A stretch of 46,743 nucleotides of DNA from an uncultured Bacteroidales bacterium (GTDB lineage: Bacteria; Bacteroidota; Bacteroidia; Bacteroidales; F082): the NCBI GenBank assembly GCA_937896895.1, contig CALBNV010000037.1, forward strand, positions 1-46,743, written 5' to 3'. A model generated the notes under the pieces. It saw nothing but the letters and a program-made list of their open reading frames with translations. It searched no databases and was not told the DNA's origin. Each line of letters begins with the position of its first letter. The stretch's first letter is position 1. This document shows, one piece after another, positions 40,707 through 46,743 of the stretch. Both the position numbers and the translations under genes were made by a program.

Positions 40707-42120
40707 AAAGGTCATCTAATGTCACGTCGTTTTGTATCGCTGATGAATAGGCGTTGGTTTTGAGACCGTATGTCGTCACCATGGTGAGATGGAGTGCCTT
40801 CTTCGTCTTGGTTTTCATACGGAAAAGTTCCATTCTGTCTATCATTTCATCGCTGTATTTTTTCGTGATTGTATATTCATTGATTGAATATTTCATTTCG
40901 CACAGGTTGATGACTTGGTCGCGGCGGTCAATGACGAGGTCAATCTGGCCGCCATCGTATTCATCGCTTTTAGGGCAATACCATGAAAACGTGTCGGTGA
41001 GTACGCCGCTGATTCCTAACTTGTTCTTAATCTGTGAGATATGATGCAGGCAGAGTTGTTCAAAAGCATATCCACTCCACACTCGGCGTTCCGGCGAGTC
41101 AACCATATTGGTCCAAAGATGCTCGTCATTGTGTTTGCCATCGGCAATGAATTTGTGGTGGAACAATGTGAAAAAGTCCGTAAGTTGAAAAATAGCGTCT
41201 CTTTCCTTTTTCTCAAAAGGCGTGTATTTTCTGACGAAATCACAATCGCAAAGATCGTTTAGGACTTTTGTCAAAGAGCCACCATCATTGATATTCAACG
41301 ACTTAATAATTTCACCACGAGTCAGGCCGTTCGATTTTGTTTCGAGTAATCCGATTATTTTTTCATACAATGTGGAATCTTTGAAGAGCGAACGGAAGAG
41401 AAATTTGTATTCGTCTTTTAATTCTGCGTTTTCTGAAAACATTATGTCATCGATGTTTTGCGGAAGGCTGCGTCCTTTTTGCAACATTTTCAAATAATAA
41501 GGCACGCCTCCGAAAATCATGTACGCCTCAGAAATCTGATAGCGGTTCCAGGTAATTCCTCTTGATTTTAAATAAGTTTCGGTTTCATAAAGATTGAACA
41601 TCGATAGTTTTATTTTTCTTGTGACGCGGTTGTAAAGTCCGCTTTTGCTGCCGAAAATGTTGGAGATCATCCATGTCGTTGCCGAACCACAGATAATCAA
41701 TTTAATATTTGGACGTGCTGATGCGTAACTGTTCCAGAATAGTTCAAAAGCTTTCAGAAACCTTGAACGGGCAGTGTCGAACCAAGGCAATTCATCAAGG
41801 AATATTATGATTTTCTCTTTGTCAAGTGTTGATATATAATGTTTTAGTTGGTCGAATGCGTCAAACCAATTGTCAACAGTAGGGTATGGGGTTTTAGAAT
41901 AATCGCAAAGGTGCTTATGGAAAACAGCAAGCTGTTCTTTTTTTGTCCCTTCGTAAATTCCCGTGGCATAAAAATCAAAATTGTCATTGCAATAGTTCCT
42001 TACGAGAAATGTCTTGCCTACCCTGCGGCGACCATATACCGCAATCAATTCAGCTTCATGCGATTCGAGGCAATTTTTCAGTGTTTCCTGCTCTTTTTTT
42101 CTTCCGAAAATGTTTTCCAT
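40693..42120 (-). CDS. AAA ATPase with DUF234 C-terminal domain
   Basis: A 475-residue protein of the widespread archaeal/bacterial ATPase-DUF234 family. Walker A is GRRRVGKT in the N-terminal ~35 residues (IAVYGRRRVGKTFLVRNYC). Walker B-like FLDELPWFD and a sensor SATTWM follow. A winged-helix segment lies near the middle (GLTRGEIIKSLNINDGGSLT). The C-terminal domain holds the nuclease-like core (GQIDLVIDRRDQVINLCEMK). Function is unproven; members are common in variable genome regions and occur near defence or mobile genes. Its 3' end overlaps the U32 gene, and its promoter box at 42140-42147 faces a run of 54-bp tandem repeats upstream. Confidence 0.92.
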   Translation of the reverse strand: MENIFGRKKEQETLKNCLESHEAELIAVYGRRRVGKTFLVRNYCNDNFDFYATGIYEGTKKEQLAVFHKHLCDYSKTPYPTVDNWFDAFDQLKHYISTLDKEKIIIFLDELPWFDTARSRFLKAFELFWNSYASARPNIKLIICGSATTWMISNIFGSKSGLYNRVTRKIKLSMFNLYETETYLKSRGITWNRYQISEAYMIFGGVPYYLKMLQKGRSLPQNIDDIMFSENAELKDEYKFLFRSLFKDSTLYEKIIGLLETKSNGLTRGEIIKSLNINDGGSLTKVLNDLCDCDFVRKYTPFEKKERDAIFQLTDFFTLFHHKFIADGKHNDEHLWTNMVDSPERRVWSGYAFEQLCLHHISQIKNKLGISGVLTDTFSWYCPKSDEYDGGQIDLVIDRRDQVINLCEMKYSINEYTITKKYSDEMIDRMELFRMKTKTKKALHLTMVTTYGLKTNAYSSAIQNDVTLDDLFIDC

Positions 42121-42139
42121 CGTGGATTATTTTTTGCTG

Positions 42140-42147
42140 CAAATATA
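42140..42147 (-). promoter_or_regulatory. -7 box for the DUF234 ATPase
   Basis: TATATTTG on the minus strand, 20 bases before the ATG. Confidence 0.5.
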
Positions 42148-42158
42148 CAAAAAAATAT

Positions 42159-42306
42159 ACTTACCGCCATGTTTCAAGAAAAAATATTCGCGCTAACTAT
42201 GTTTTTAAAACCACTTACCGCCATGTTTCAAGAAAAAATATTCGCGCTAACTATGTTTTCAAAAACACTTACCGCCATGTTTCAAGAAAAAGTACTCGCG
42301 CTAACT
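42159..42306. repeat. 54-bp tandem repeat, 2.7 copies
   Basis: Units start at 42159, 42213 and 42267, each beginning ACTTACCGCCATGTTTCAAG and followed by an AT-rich part and CGCGCTAACTA. Units are nearly identical (the last differs at AAGTACTC). The period is a multiple of three, but no start or promoter supports a peptide. It lies between the divergent DUF234 and aspS promoters, and occupies most of the 268-bp gap. Confidence 0.88.
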
Positions 42307-42343
42307 AATTAATTATTTTTTCCCCGCACTTCATAAAATTGTG

Positions 42344-42351
42344 TATTTTTG
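42344..42351 (+). promoter_or_regulatory. -7 box for aspS
   Basis: TATTTTTG, 38 bases before the ATG at 42389. Confidence 0.5.
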
Positions 42352-42388
42352 CACCTTATAATTAATAGAAACAAAATTTTTGGATTAT

Positions 42389-44146
42389 ATGTTCAGAACT
42401 AACACTTGCGGTGAACTTCGCATGGCAAACGTGGGCCAGGAAGTCACTTTGAGCGGATGGGTGCAGCGCGTGCGCGACAAGGGCGCATTAGTCTGGATTG
42501 ACCTCCGCGACCGTTACGGAATAACACAACTCTTTCTGCAAGAAGGAGTTACATCAGCTGAAACTTTAAAGACCGCCCGCGAAATCGGACGCGAATACGT
42601 CGTCCAGGCGAAAGGCACCGTGGTTGAACGCGAGTCGAAGAACCCGAAGAACCCGACAGGCGACATCGAGATAAAAGTTGAAAGCCTCAACATCCTCACA
42701 ACCTCCAAGGTGCCGCCTTTCACCATTGAAGACCAGTCGGACGGCGGCGACGACATCAGAATGAAATACCGTTACCTCGACCTCCGCCGCAACCCCGTCA
42801 AGAATAACATCATCCTCCGCCACAATATGGCTCAGGAGGTGCGTAAATATCTGTCGGGCAACGACTTTCTCGAAATAGAGACGCCTTGTCTCATCAAGTC
42901 AACACCTGAAGGCGCACGCGACTTTGTCGTCCCGTCGAGGATGAACCCGGGCGAGTTCTACGCCCTCCCGCAGTCACCGCAGCAGTTCAAGCAGCTGCTC
43001 ATGGTCTCCGGCTTCGACCGTTACTTCCAGATCGTGCGCTGCTTCCGCGATGAGGACCTCCGCGCCGACCGCCAGCCCGAGTTCACGCAGATCGACTGCG
43101 AGATGTCGTTCGTCGAGCAGGAAGACGTCATCAACATGTTCGAGGGCCTCGCGAAGCATCTCTTCAAGACCATCAAAGGCATCGAGTTCGGAGACTTCCC
43201 GCGCATGACATGGCACGACGCGATGAAATATTACGGCAGCGACAAGCCGGACATTCGTTTCGGAATGAAGTTCGTCGAACTCAACGACGTCGCCAAAGGC
43301 CACGGATTCCCGGTGTTCGACGAGGCGGAACTCGTCGTCGCCATCAACGCCGAGGGCTGCGCCAACTACACGCGCAAGCAGACCGACGCTTTGACAGACT
43401 TCGTGAAACGTCCGCAGGTCGGGGCGAAAGGCCTTGTCTATGTGAAATACAACGAGGACGGCTCAGTCAAGTCGTCTGTAGATAAATTTTATACACCTGA
43501 AATCTTGAAGACGTGGCTTGACAAGTGCGGCGCGAAACCGGGCGACATGCTTCTCGTCATGAGCGGCAAGACGATGCCGGTGAGGGTGCAGATGAACGCG
43601 CTCCGTCTTGAGATGGGCAACCAGCTCGGACTCCGCGACCCGTACAACTACAAACCGTTGTGGGTCATCGACTTCCCGCTTCTCGAATGGGACGAGGAGA
43701 CGCAGCGTTTCTATGCGATGCACCATCCGTTCACGGCGCCGAAGCCGGAAGACGAATACCTTCTCGAACAGCCGGAACGCTGGGGCGACATCCGCGCCAA
43801 CGCATACGACATCGTCTTGAACGGCGTCGAGGTCGGCGGCGGCTCGGTGCGTATCCACGACAAGAACCTCCAGAAGAAGATGTTCCACACCCTCGGTTTC
43901 ACCGACGAGAAGGCACAGGAACAGTTCGGCTTCCTGATGAACGCCTTTGAATATGGCGCACCGCCTCACGCAGGCCTCGCCTTCGGATTCGACCGTCTCT
44001 GCTCGCTCTTCGGCGGCCAGGACAGCATCCGCGACTTCATCGCATTCCCGAAGAATAACCAGGGCCGCGATGTCATGGCGGAGTCGCCGTCACAGATTGC
44101 TCAAGAGCAGCTTGACGAATTGCAGATTAAGGTGGATGTGAAATAA
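42389..44146 (+). CDS. aspS: Aspartyl-tRNA synthetase
   Basis: A 585-residue class II tRNA synthetase that charges tRNA-Asp. The start at 42389 (MFRTNTCGELRMANVGQEVT) fits the family; the upstream TTG is ignored. The N-terminal OB-fold binds the anticodon (VTLSGWVQRVRDKGALVWID). Class II motif 2 appears as FRDEDLRADRQPEFTQID, and motif 3 as GLAFGFDRL near the C-terminus. An insert around residues ~280-400 (the GAD-type bacterial domain) is present, so it is the bacterial rather than archaeal type. Complete, with GC-rich third positions. It is flanked by accessory genes on both sides. Confidence 0.97.
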   Translation: MFRTNTCGELRMANVGQEVTLSGWVQRVRDKGALVWIDLRDRYGITQLFLQEGVTSAETLKTAREIGREYVVQAKGTVVERESKNPKNPTGDIEIKVESLNILTTSKVPPFTIEDQSDGGDDIRMKYRYLDLRRNPVKNNIILRHNMAQEVRKYLSGNDFLEIETPCLIKSTPEGARDFVVPSRMNPGEFYALPQSPQQFKQLLMVSGFDRYFQIVRCFRDEDLRADRQPEFTQIDCEMSFVEQEDVINMFEGLAKHLFKTIKGIEFGDFPRMTWHDAMKYYGSDKPDIRFGMKFVELNDVAKGHGFPVFDEAELVVAINAEGCANYTRKQTDALTDFVKRPQVGAKGLVYVKYNEDGSVKSSVDKFYTPEILKTWLDKCGAKPGDMLLVMSGKTMPVRVQMNALRLEMGNQLGLRDPYNYKPLWVIDFPLLEWDEETQRFYAMHHPFTAPKPEDEYLLEQPERWGDIRANAYDIVLNGVEVGGGSVRIHDKNLQKKMFHTLGFTDEKAQEQFGFLMNAFEYGAPPHAGLAFGFDRLCSLFGGQDSIRDFIAFPKNNQGRDVMAESPSQIAQEQLDELQIKVDVK

Positions 44147-44228
44147 TTGACTGATATGTATAGACGTGGCACGCTGCGTCTATACTTTACAAACAGAAAC
44201 AGCTCTTGCGACAAACAGAAATTGTTTT

Positions 44229-44236
44229 TATTTTTG
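44229..44236 (+). promoter_or_regulatory. -7 box for the HEPN/MNT pair
   Basis: TATTTTTG with TTGC at 44206-44209, 19 bases upstream, a plausible -33 element. The first ATG of the HEPN gene is 22 bases downstream. Confidence 0.55.
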
Positions 44237-44257
44237 CACCTGAAAACAACAATAGAT

Positions 44258-44677
44258 ATGCTTAAAGACAGAGTTCCTTATTGGATCGACCTTGCCGATT
44301 ATGACATAGAGACTGCTGAAACCTTATACAACGGTGGACGCTGGCTCTATGTCGCTTTCATGTGCCACCAAGCCATTGAGAAAACCTTGAAGGCGTATTG
44401 GTGTGATACACTGCATACCGACCCTCCTTTTATCCACAATTTGATTCGGCTTGTGGAAGGTACTGGACTTGAAAAGGAAATGACAGAAGCACAATTGGAT
44501 ACGATTGAAACCCTTGTACCAATGAACATACAAGCCCGCTATCCGGAGTACAAGGAACAGCTGGCACAAATGCTGTCAAAAGAAAGATGCAGAATAATTA
44601 TTGATGAAACCAAACAATTGCAGCAATGGATAAAGAACAAGTTATCGGACTCGTCAAAAGATACAAGCAAATCATAA
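44258..44677 (+). CDS. HEPN domain protein, putative toxin of a HEPN/MNT pair
   Basis: A 139-residue helical HEPN protein. The start at 44258 (MLKDRVPYWIDLADYDIETA) is chosen over a longer frame that includes the promoter. Family features are DLADYDIETAETLYNGGRWLYVAFMCHQAIEKTLKAYW and a central helix with HNLIRLVEGTGL. An R-x4-6-H ribonuclease motif, seen in many HEPN toxins, is not obvious here. The gene overlaps the MNT gene by 52 bp on the same strand, so the two are translated together. In characterised pairs the HEPN protein is an RNase toxin and the MNT partner neutralises it by AMPylation, acting as an antitoxin; here this is inference from the pairing. Confidence 0.88.
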   Translation: MLKDRVPYWIDLADYDIETAETLYNGGRWLYVAFMCHQAIEKTLKAYWCDTLHTDPPFIHNLIRLVEGTGLEKEMTEAQLDTIETLVPMNIQARYPEYKEQLAQMLSKERCRIIIDETKQLQQWIKNKLSDSSKDTSKS

Positions 44678-44925
44678 CTCCTCGTTTTGATGGAAATTTC
44701 AAAGTGTATCTGTTTGGTTCCTACAGCAAGGGCTGTGCCCGGCCGGAAAGTGACATTGATGTGGCTGTCATTGTGCCGTCTTTCGGTGATAATTGGTGGG
44801 TGTGGACGAGAGGTCTTTGGCATGATGTCCGCCAAGTGAGTTCATTGATTGAGCCTGTCTTGATGGAGGAAAACAGCCATTCCCCGCTTTATGATGATGT
44901 TATGCGGACAGGAATGTTGGTGTGA
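44626..44925 (+). CDS. MNT minimal nucleotidyltransferase, putative antitoxin
   Basis: A 99-residue protein of the minimal nucleotidyltransferase family. It has the intact GS-x10-D-x-D catalytic core in GSYSKGCARPESDIDVAVIV, so it is probably active. It overlaps the HEPN gene by 52 bp in a different frame. In known HEPN/MNT pairs the MNT enzyme attaches AMP to the HEPN toxin to silence it. The order here, HEPN first then MNT, is common. No other gene is in the transcript. The C-terminal half has LIEPVLMEENSHSPLYDDVM, usual for these partners. Confidence 0.92.
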   Translation: MDKEQVIGLVKRYKQIITPRFDGNFKVYLFGSYSKGCARPESDIDVAVIVPSFGDNWWVWTRGLWHDVRQVSSLIEPVLMEENSHSPLYDDVMRTGMLV

Positions 44926-45016
44926 TTTTATCTGTAAAAGCTCGTTCTTCTCAAAAATCCTAAAATGCAGTCTTGAAAGTTGATATAAACTAACTTTAAT
45001 TTTATTTACATTTAAT

Positions 45017-45184
45017 ATGAAATACATTTTTAAAGCGTCGCAAACCATCTTCAAAATCATTGAGATTGAAGCTGATAATGATGAAGAAGCTGATGAGAAA
45101 GCTCAACAAATGTTGGAAGAAGGTGAAATCCATTTTGATGACGAACCTTGGCTGGAAATGGAAACTAATATTAAACGTATCTAA
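45017..45184 (+). CDS. Small acidic protein, DpnD/PcfM-like
   Basis: A 55-residue frame (MKYIFKASQTIFKIIEIEAD ...) rich in Asp and Glu, lying between the MNT gene and phosphofructokinase. It has one strand-helix-strand pattern, with IEIEADNDEEADEKAQQMLEEG and IHFDDEPW, close in outline to DpnD/PcfM-type small proteins. There is no recognised catalytic site. The codon pattern is ordinary, and there is no clear promoter. I think it is a real gene because the frame is compact and family-like. Expression and function are unknown. Confidence 0.6.
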   Translation: MKYIFKASQTIFKIIEIEADNDEEADEKAQQMLEEGEIHFDDEPWLEMETNIKRI

Positions 45185-45220
45185 AATAAACAATTCCATA
45201 AATAAAATAGCATTTAAACA

Positions 45221-46429
45221 ATGAAACGCTTATTAGTATTAACCGGTGGCGGCGACTGCCCGGGCTTGAACGCCGTGATCCGCGCCATCGTGAAGAGGGC
45301 CTCGCAGGAAAAAGACTGGGAAGTGCTCGGAAGCATCCAGGCCTTCAACGGCGTGCTGTGGACCCCACAGGAGATTGTGAAACTGACGCCGGAAGCCGTG
45401 CGCGGCATCCATTTCCGCGGCGGCACGATAATCGAGACGACAAACAAAGGCGGCCCGTTCTCATGGCCGGTGAAGAGAAACGACGGCACGTGGGAGACCG
45501 TTGACCGCTCCGATGAGATGATACAGCGGCTCGAATACATGGGCGTTGACTGCGTCATCAACATTGGCGGCGACGGCTCGCAGCGCATCTCGCAGAAACT
45601 CTTCGAGAAAGGCCTGAACATCATCGGCGTGCCGAAGACCATCGACAACGACCTCTCGATGACCGACTGCACCTTCGGCTTCCAGACCGCCGTCCAGATT
45701 GCGACGGAGGCCGTCGATAAGCTCGTGACGACTTCGGCGAGTCACAACCGCGTGTTCGTGCTTGAAGTCATGGGCCGCGATGCCGGCTGGCTTACAGGAA
45801 CAGCAGTTTTCGGTGGAGCGCAGGTGGCACTCGTTCCTGAAATCGAAATGACCAAAGAGCGCAAGGACTTCTTCTTCGAACACGTCAAGGAACAATTCAT
45901 GCGCTCTAAAAAGCGTAGTCTGGTCATTGCCGTTTCGGAAGGTGTTCGTTGGTGGAGTGAAGAGAAACAATGTCTTGATATGGTTTACGCCAGTCCAGAC
46001 CTTGACGAATATGGACATCCACGTTTTGGTGGCATCAGCGGCGTCATTGCTTCTGAAATTTCCAAGAAATTAGGTATTGAAGCGCGCGGGCAGATATCGG
46101 GCTATATTCCACGTTCTGGAAAATGCTACGAGTACGACCGTCGCTTGACCTCTACCCTCGCCGACAAGGTTGTTGACCTTTTGCTCCGCGAAGACTATGG
46201 CAAAATGCCCGTTATGCGCGACATTGTGCCATACAGCGAACTGGAGGAATTCCACACCGATGCCATCGACATGGGCAACATCGGCAACTTCCCACTACCA
46301 TCTAACTATTACAACCCCAACGAGTTCATGTTCACCGAACAATACGTTGATTTCTTGACCAACATCATCGGTGCACCCTACCGCATGGAATTCACCCATG
46401 AATTTCCCATCGTCATCCCTCAGGAATAA
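45221..46429 (+). CDS. pfkA: 6-phosphofructokinase (group III type)
   Basis: A 402-residue phosphofructokinase phosphorylating fructose-6-phosphate in glycolysis. The start at 45221 opens MKRLLVLTGGGDCPGLNAVI. The phosphoryl-donor site has GGDGS (116-120), as in ATP enzymes, but the next motif is PKTIDND (138-144) with Lys139, as in pyrophosphate enzymes (ATP enzymes usually have GTIDND). Other landmarks are MGRDAGWLTG and the C-terminal GGISGVIASEISKKLGIEARGQ. Donor preference therefore cannot be assigned; ATP is favoured by GGDGS. The first ~190 codons use GC-rich third positions, while the rest uses more A and T, so the gene may be mosaic. It stands alone, 36 bp after the small acidic gene. 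Confidence 0.93.
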   Translation: MKRLLVLTGGGDCPGLNAVIRAIVKRASQEKDWEVLGSIQAFNGVLWTPQEIVKLTPEAVRGIHFRGGTIIETTNKGGPFSWPVKRNDGTWETVDRSDEMIQRLEYMGVDCVINIGGDGSQRISQKLFEKGLNIIGVPKTIDNDLSMTDCTFGFQTAVQIATEAVDKLVTTSASHNRVFVLEVMGRDAGWLTGTAVFGGAQVALVPEIEMTKERKDFFFEHVKEQFMRSKKRSLVIAVSEGVRWWSEEKQCLDMVYASPDLDEYGHPRFGGISGVIASEISKKLGIEARGQISGYIPRSGKCYEYDRRLTSTLADKVVDLLLREDYGKMPVMRDIVPYSELEEFHTDAIDMGNIGNFPLPSNYYNPNEFMFTEQYVDFLTNIIGAPYRMEFTHEFPIVIPQE

Positions 46430-46441
46430 TAAATGAATCAC

Positions 46442-46743
46442 ATGAAACGCATTGTTTTGTCAGTATTGCTTCTTTGCGCATGCATTGTCATGCAAGCACA
46501 GAATTACGTTTCTGTCAAAGAAGCCAAAACTGCAGCAGTTCATTTTCTGCAACAGCGCGTTGGCAATGTGACATGTTCTGAAAAAACAGTACTTGCCGTT
46601 CATGAAAACAAAGTGGGGAATAGGACACTCGTCTACGAAGTGATGTTCGACAACAACATGTCGGTTTTACTGACTGGGTTTAAAAGTTGCAAGGCGGTTA
46701 TTGGTTACCGCAACCGAACAGGTGGTGTTTCTGTACTGAACCA
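46442..46743 (+). CDS. Exported protein, N-terminus only (runs off window)
   Basis: The frame from 46442 runs open to the window edge. It starts with a signal peptide (MKRIVLSVLLLCACIVMQAQ), then NYVSVKEAKTAAVHFLQQRV, and later VYEVMFDNNMSVLLTGFKSC. The pattern of a signal peptide, an AKxxAxxFL helix and a V/I-L-L-x-G-x-K-x-C-K strand resembles the pro-domain that precedes many Bacteroidales secreted proteases and T9SS cargo (Spi/C10-like). That is a resemblance, not an assignment. An ATG nine bases upstream (46433) is an alternative start. It follows pfkA by 12 bp in the same direction. Confidence 0.7.
   Translation, partial: MKRIVLSVLLLCACIVMQAQNYVSVKEAKTAAVHFLQQRVGNVTCSEKTVLAVHENKVGNRTLVYEVMFDNNMSVLLTGFKSCKAVIGYRNRTGGVSVLN

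Noticed and set aside
42159..42306. CRISPR-like array
   Set aside because: The whole 54-bp period repeats, so there are no unique spacers, and no cas genes are present.
44147..44257. N-terminal extension of the HEPN protein
   Set aside because: It reads through the -7 box at 44229-44236; homology begins at the ATG at 44258.
1..46743. tRNA or rRNA genes
   Set aside because: Reading both strands I saw no cloverleaf with a T-loop GTTCGAATC-type core or conserved rRNA stretch; absence is by eye only.

Overview
The window looks like a chromosomal segment of an uncultured member of the Bacteroidales (phylum Bacteroidota). The evidence is direct. Many genes are preceded by a TAnnTTTG box, the Bacteroidetes -7 promoter element, and Shine-Dalgarno sequences are largely absent. 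Two secreted proteins end in type IX secretion (T9SS) C-terminal sorting domains. Families typical of the group are present (MutA/MutB, DUF4837 lipoprotein, YicC, RocD). The presence of T9SS cargo, a mevalonate-pathway gene pair and a Porphyromonas-type peptidylarginine deiminase argues against Bacteroides itself. No tRNA, rRNA, CRISPR array or recognisable integrase was seen.

Layout. 1-4.6 kb is accessory: a RhuM/ORF6N hybrid protein, a secreted CBM9/glycosidase-like protein, an HNH nuclease and a DUF4160-DUF2442 pair. 4.6-8.6 kb holds the two methylmalonyl-CoA mutase subunits on the minus strand. 8.9-11.9 kb carries a large T9SS protein and a small membrane-tailed protein. 12-16.3 kb is metabolic: a PurF-like protein lacking the nucleophilic cysteine, a SAM-hydroxide adenosyltransferase, PhoH and PurC. 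16.4-22.2 kb is a repeat-rich accessory island with a YoeB-type toxin-antitoxin pair, a lipoprotein, a RhuM-Doc fusion and a DUF4143 ATPase, ending at nadD. 22.2-32.3 kb is mostly housekeeping: nadD, yicC, rocD, a PPAD-like deiminase, MltD, DUF4837, then mevalonate diphosphate decarboxylase and kinase. 32.3-36.9 kb is a four-gene minus-strand operon of unknown function: a lipoprotein, two secreted proteins and a leucine-rich-repeat protein. 37-46.7 kb holds a radical SAM-DUF6873 fusion, a U32 RNA-modification-type protein, a DUF234 ATPase, aspS, a HEPN/MNT pair, a small acidic protein, 6-phosphofructokinase and the start of a secreted protein.

Most notable is the island next to nadD. The last codons of nadD plus its downstream spacer recur twice as displaced fragments. 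Each fragment separates one accessory gene from the next, the footprint expected if accessory units were added serially at the 3' end of nadD. The same island holds two near-identical copies of a 169-bp strongly palindromic element. The second notable item is the secreted deiminase: it retains every PPAD active-site and substrate-arginine position I can recall, although PPAD is usually regarded as specific to Porphyromonas.

The repeat and homology statements come from reading the sequence by eye. Family assignments come from recognised motifs, not from a database search.
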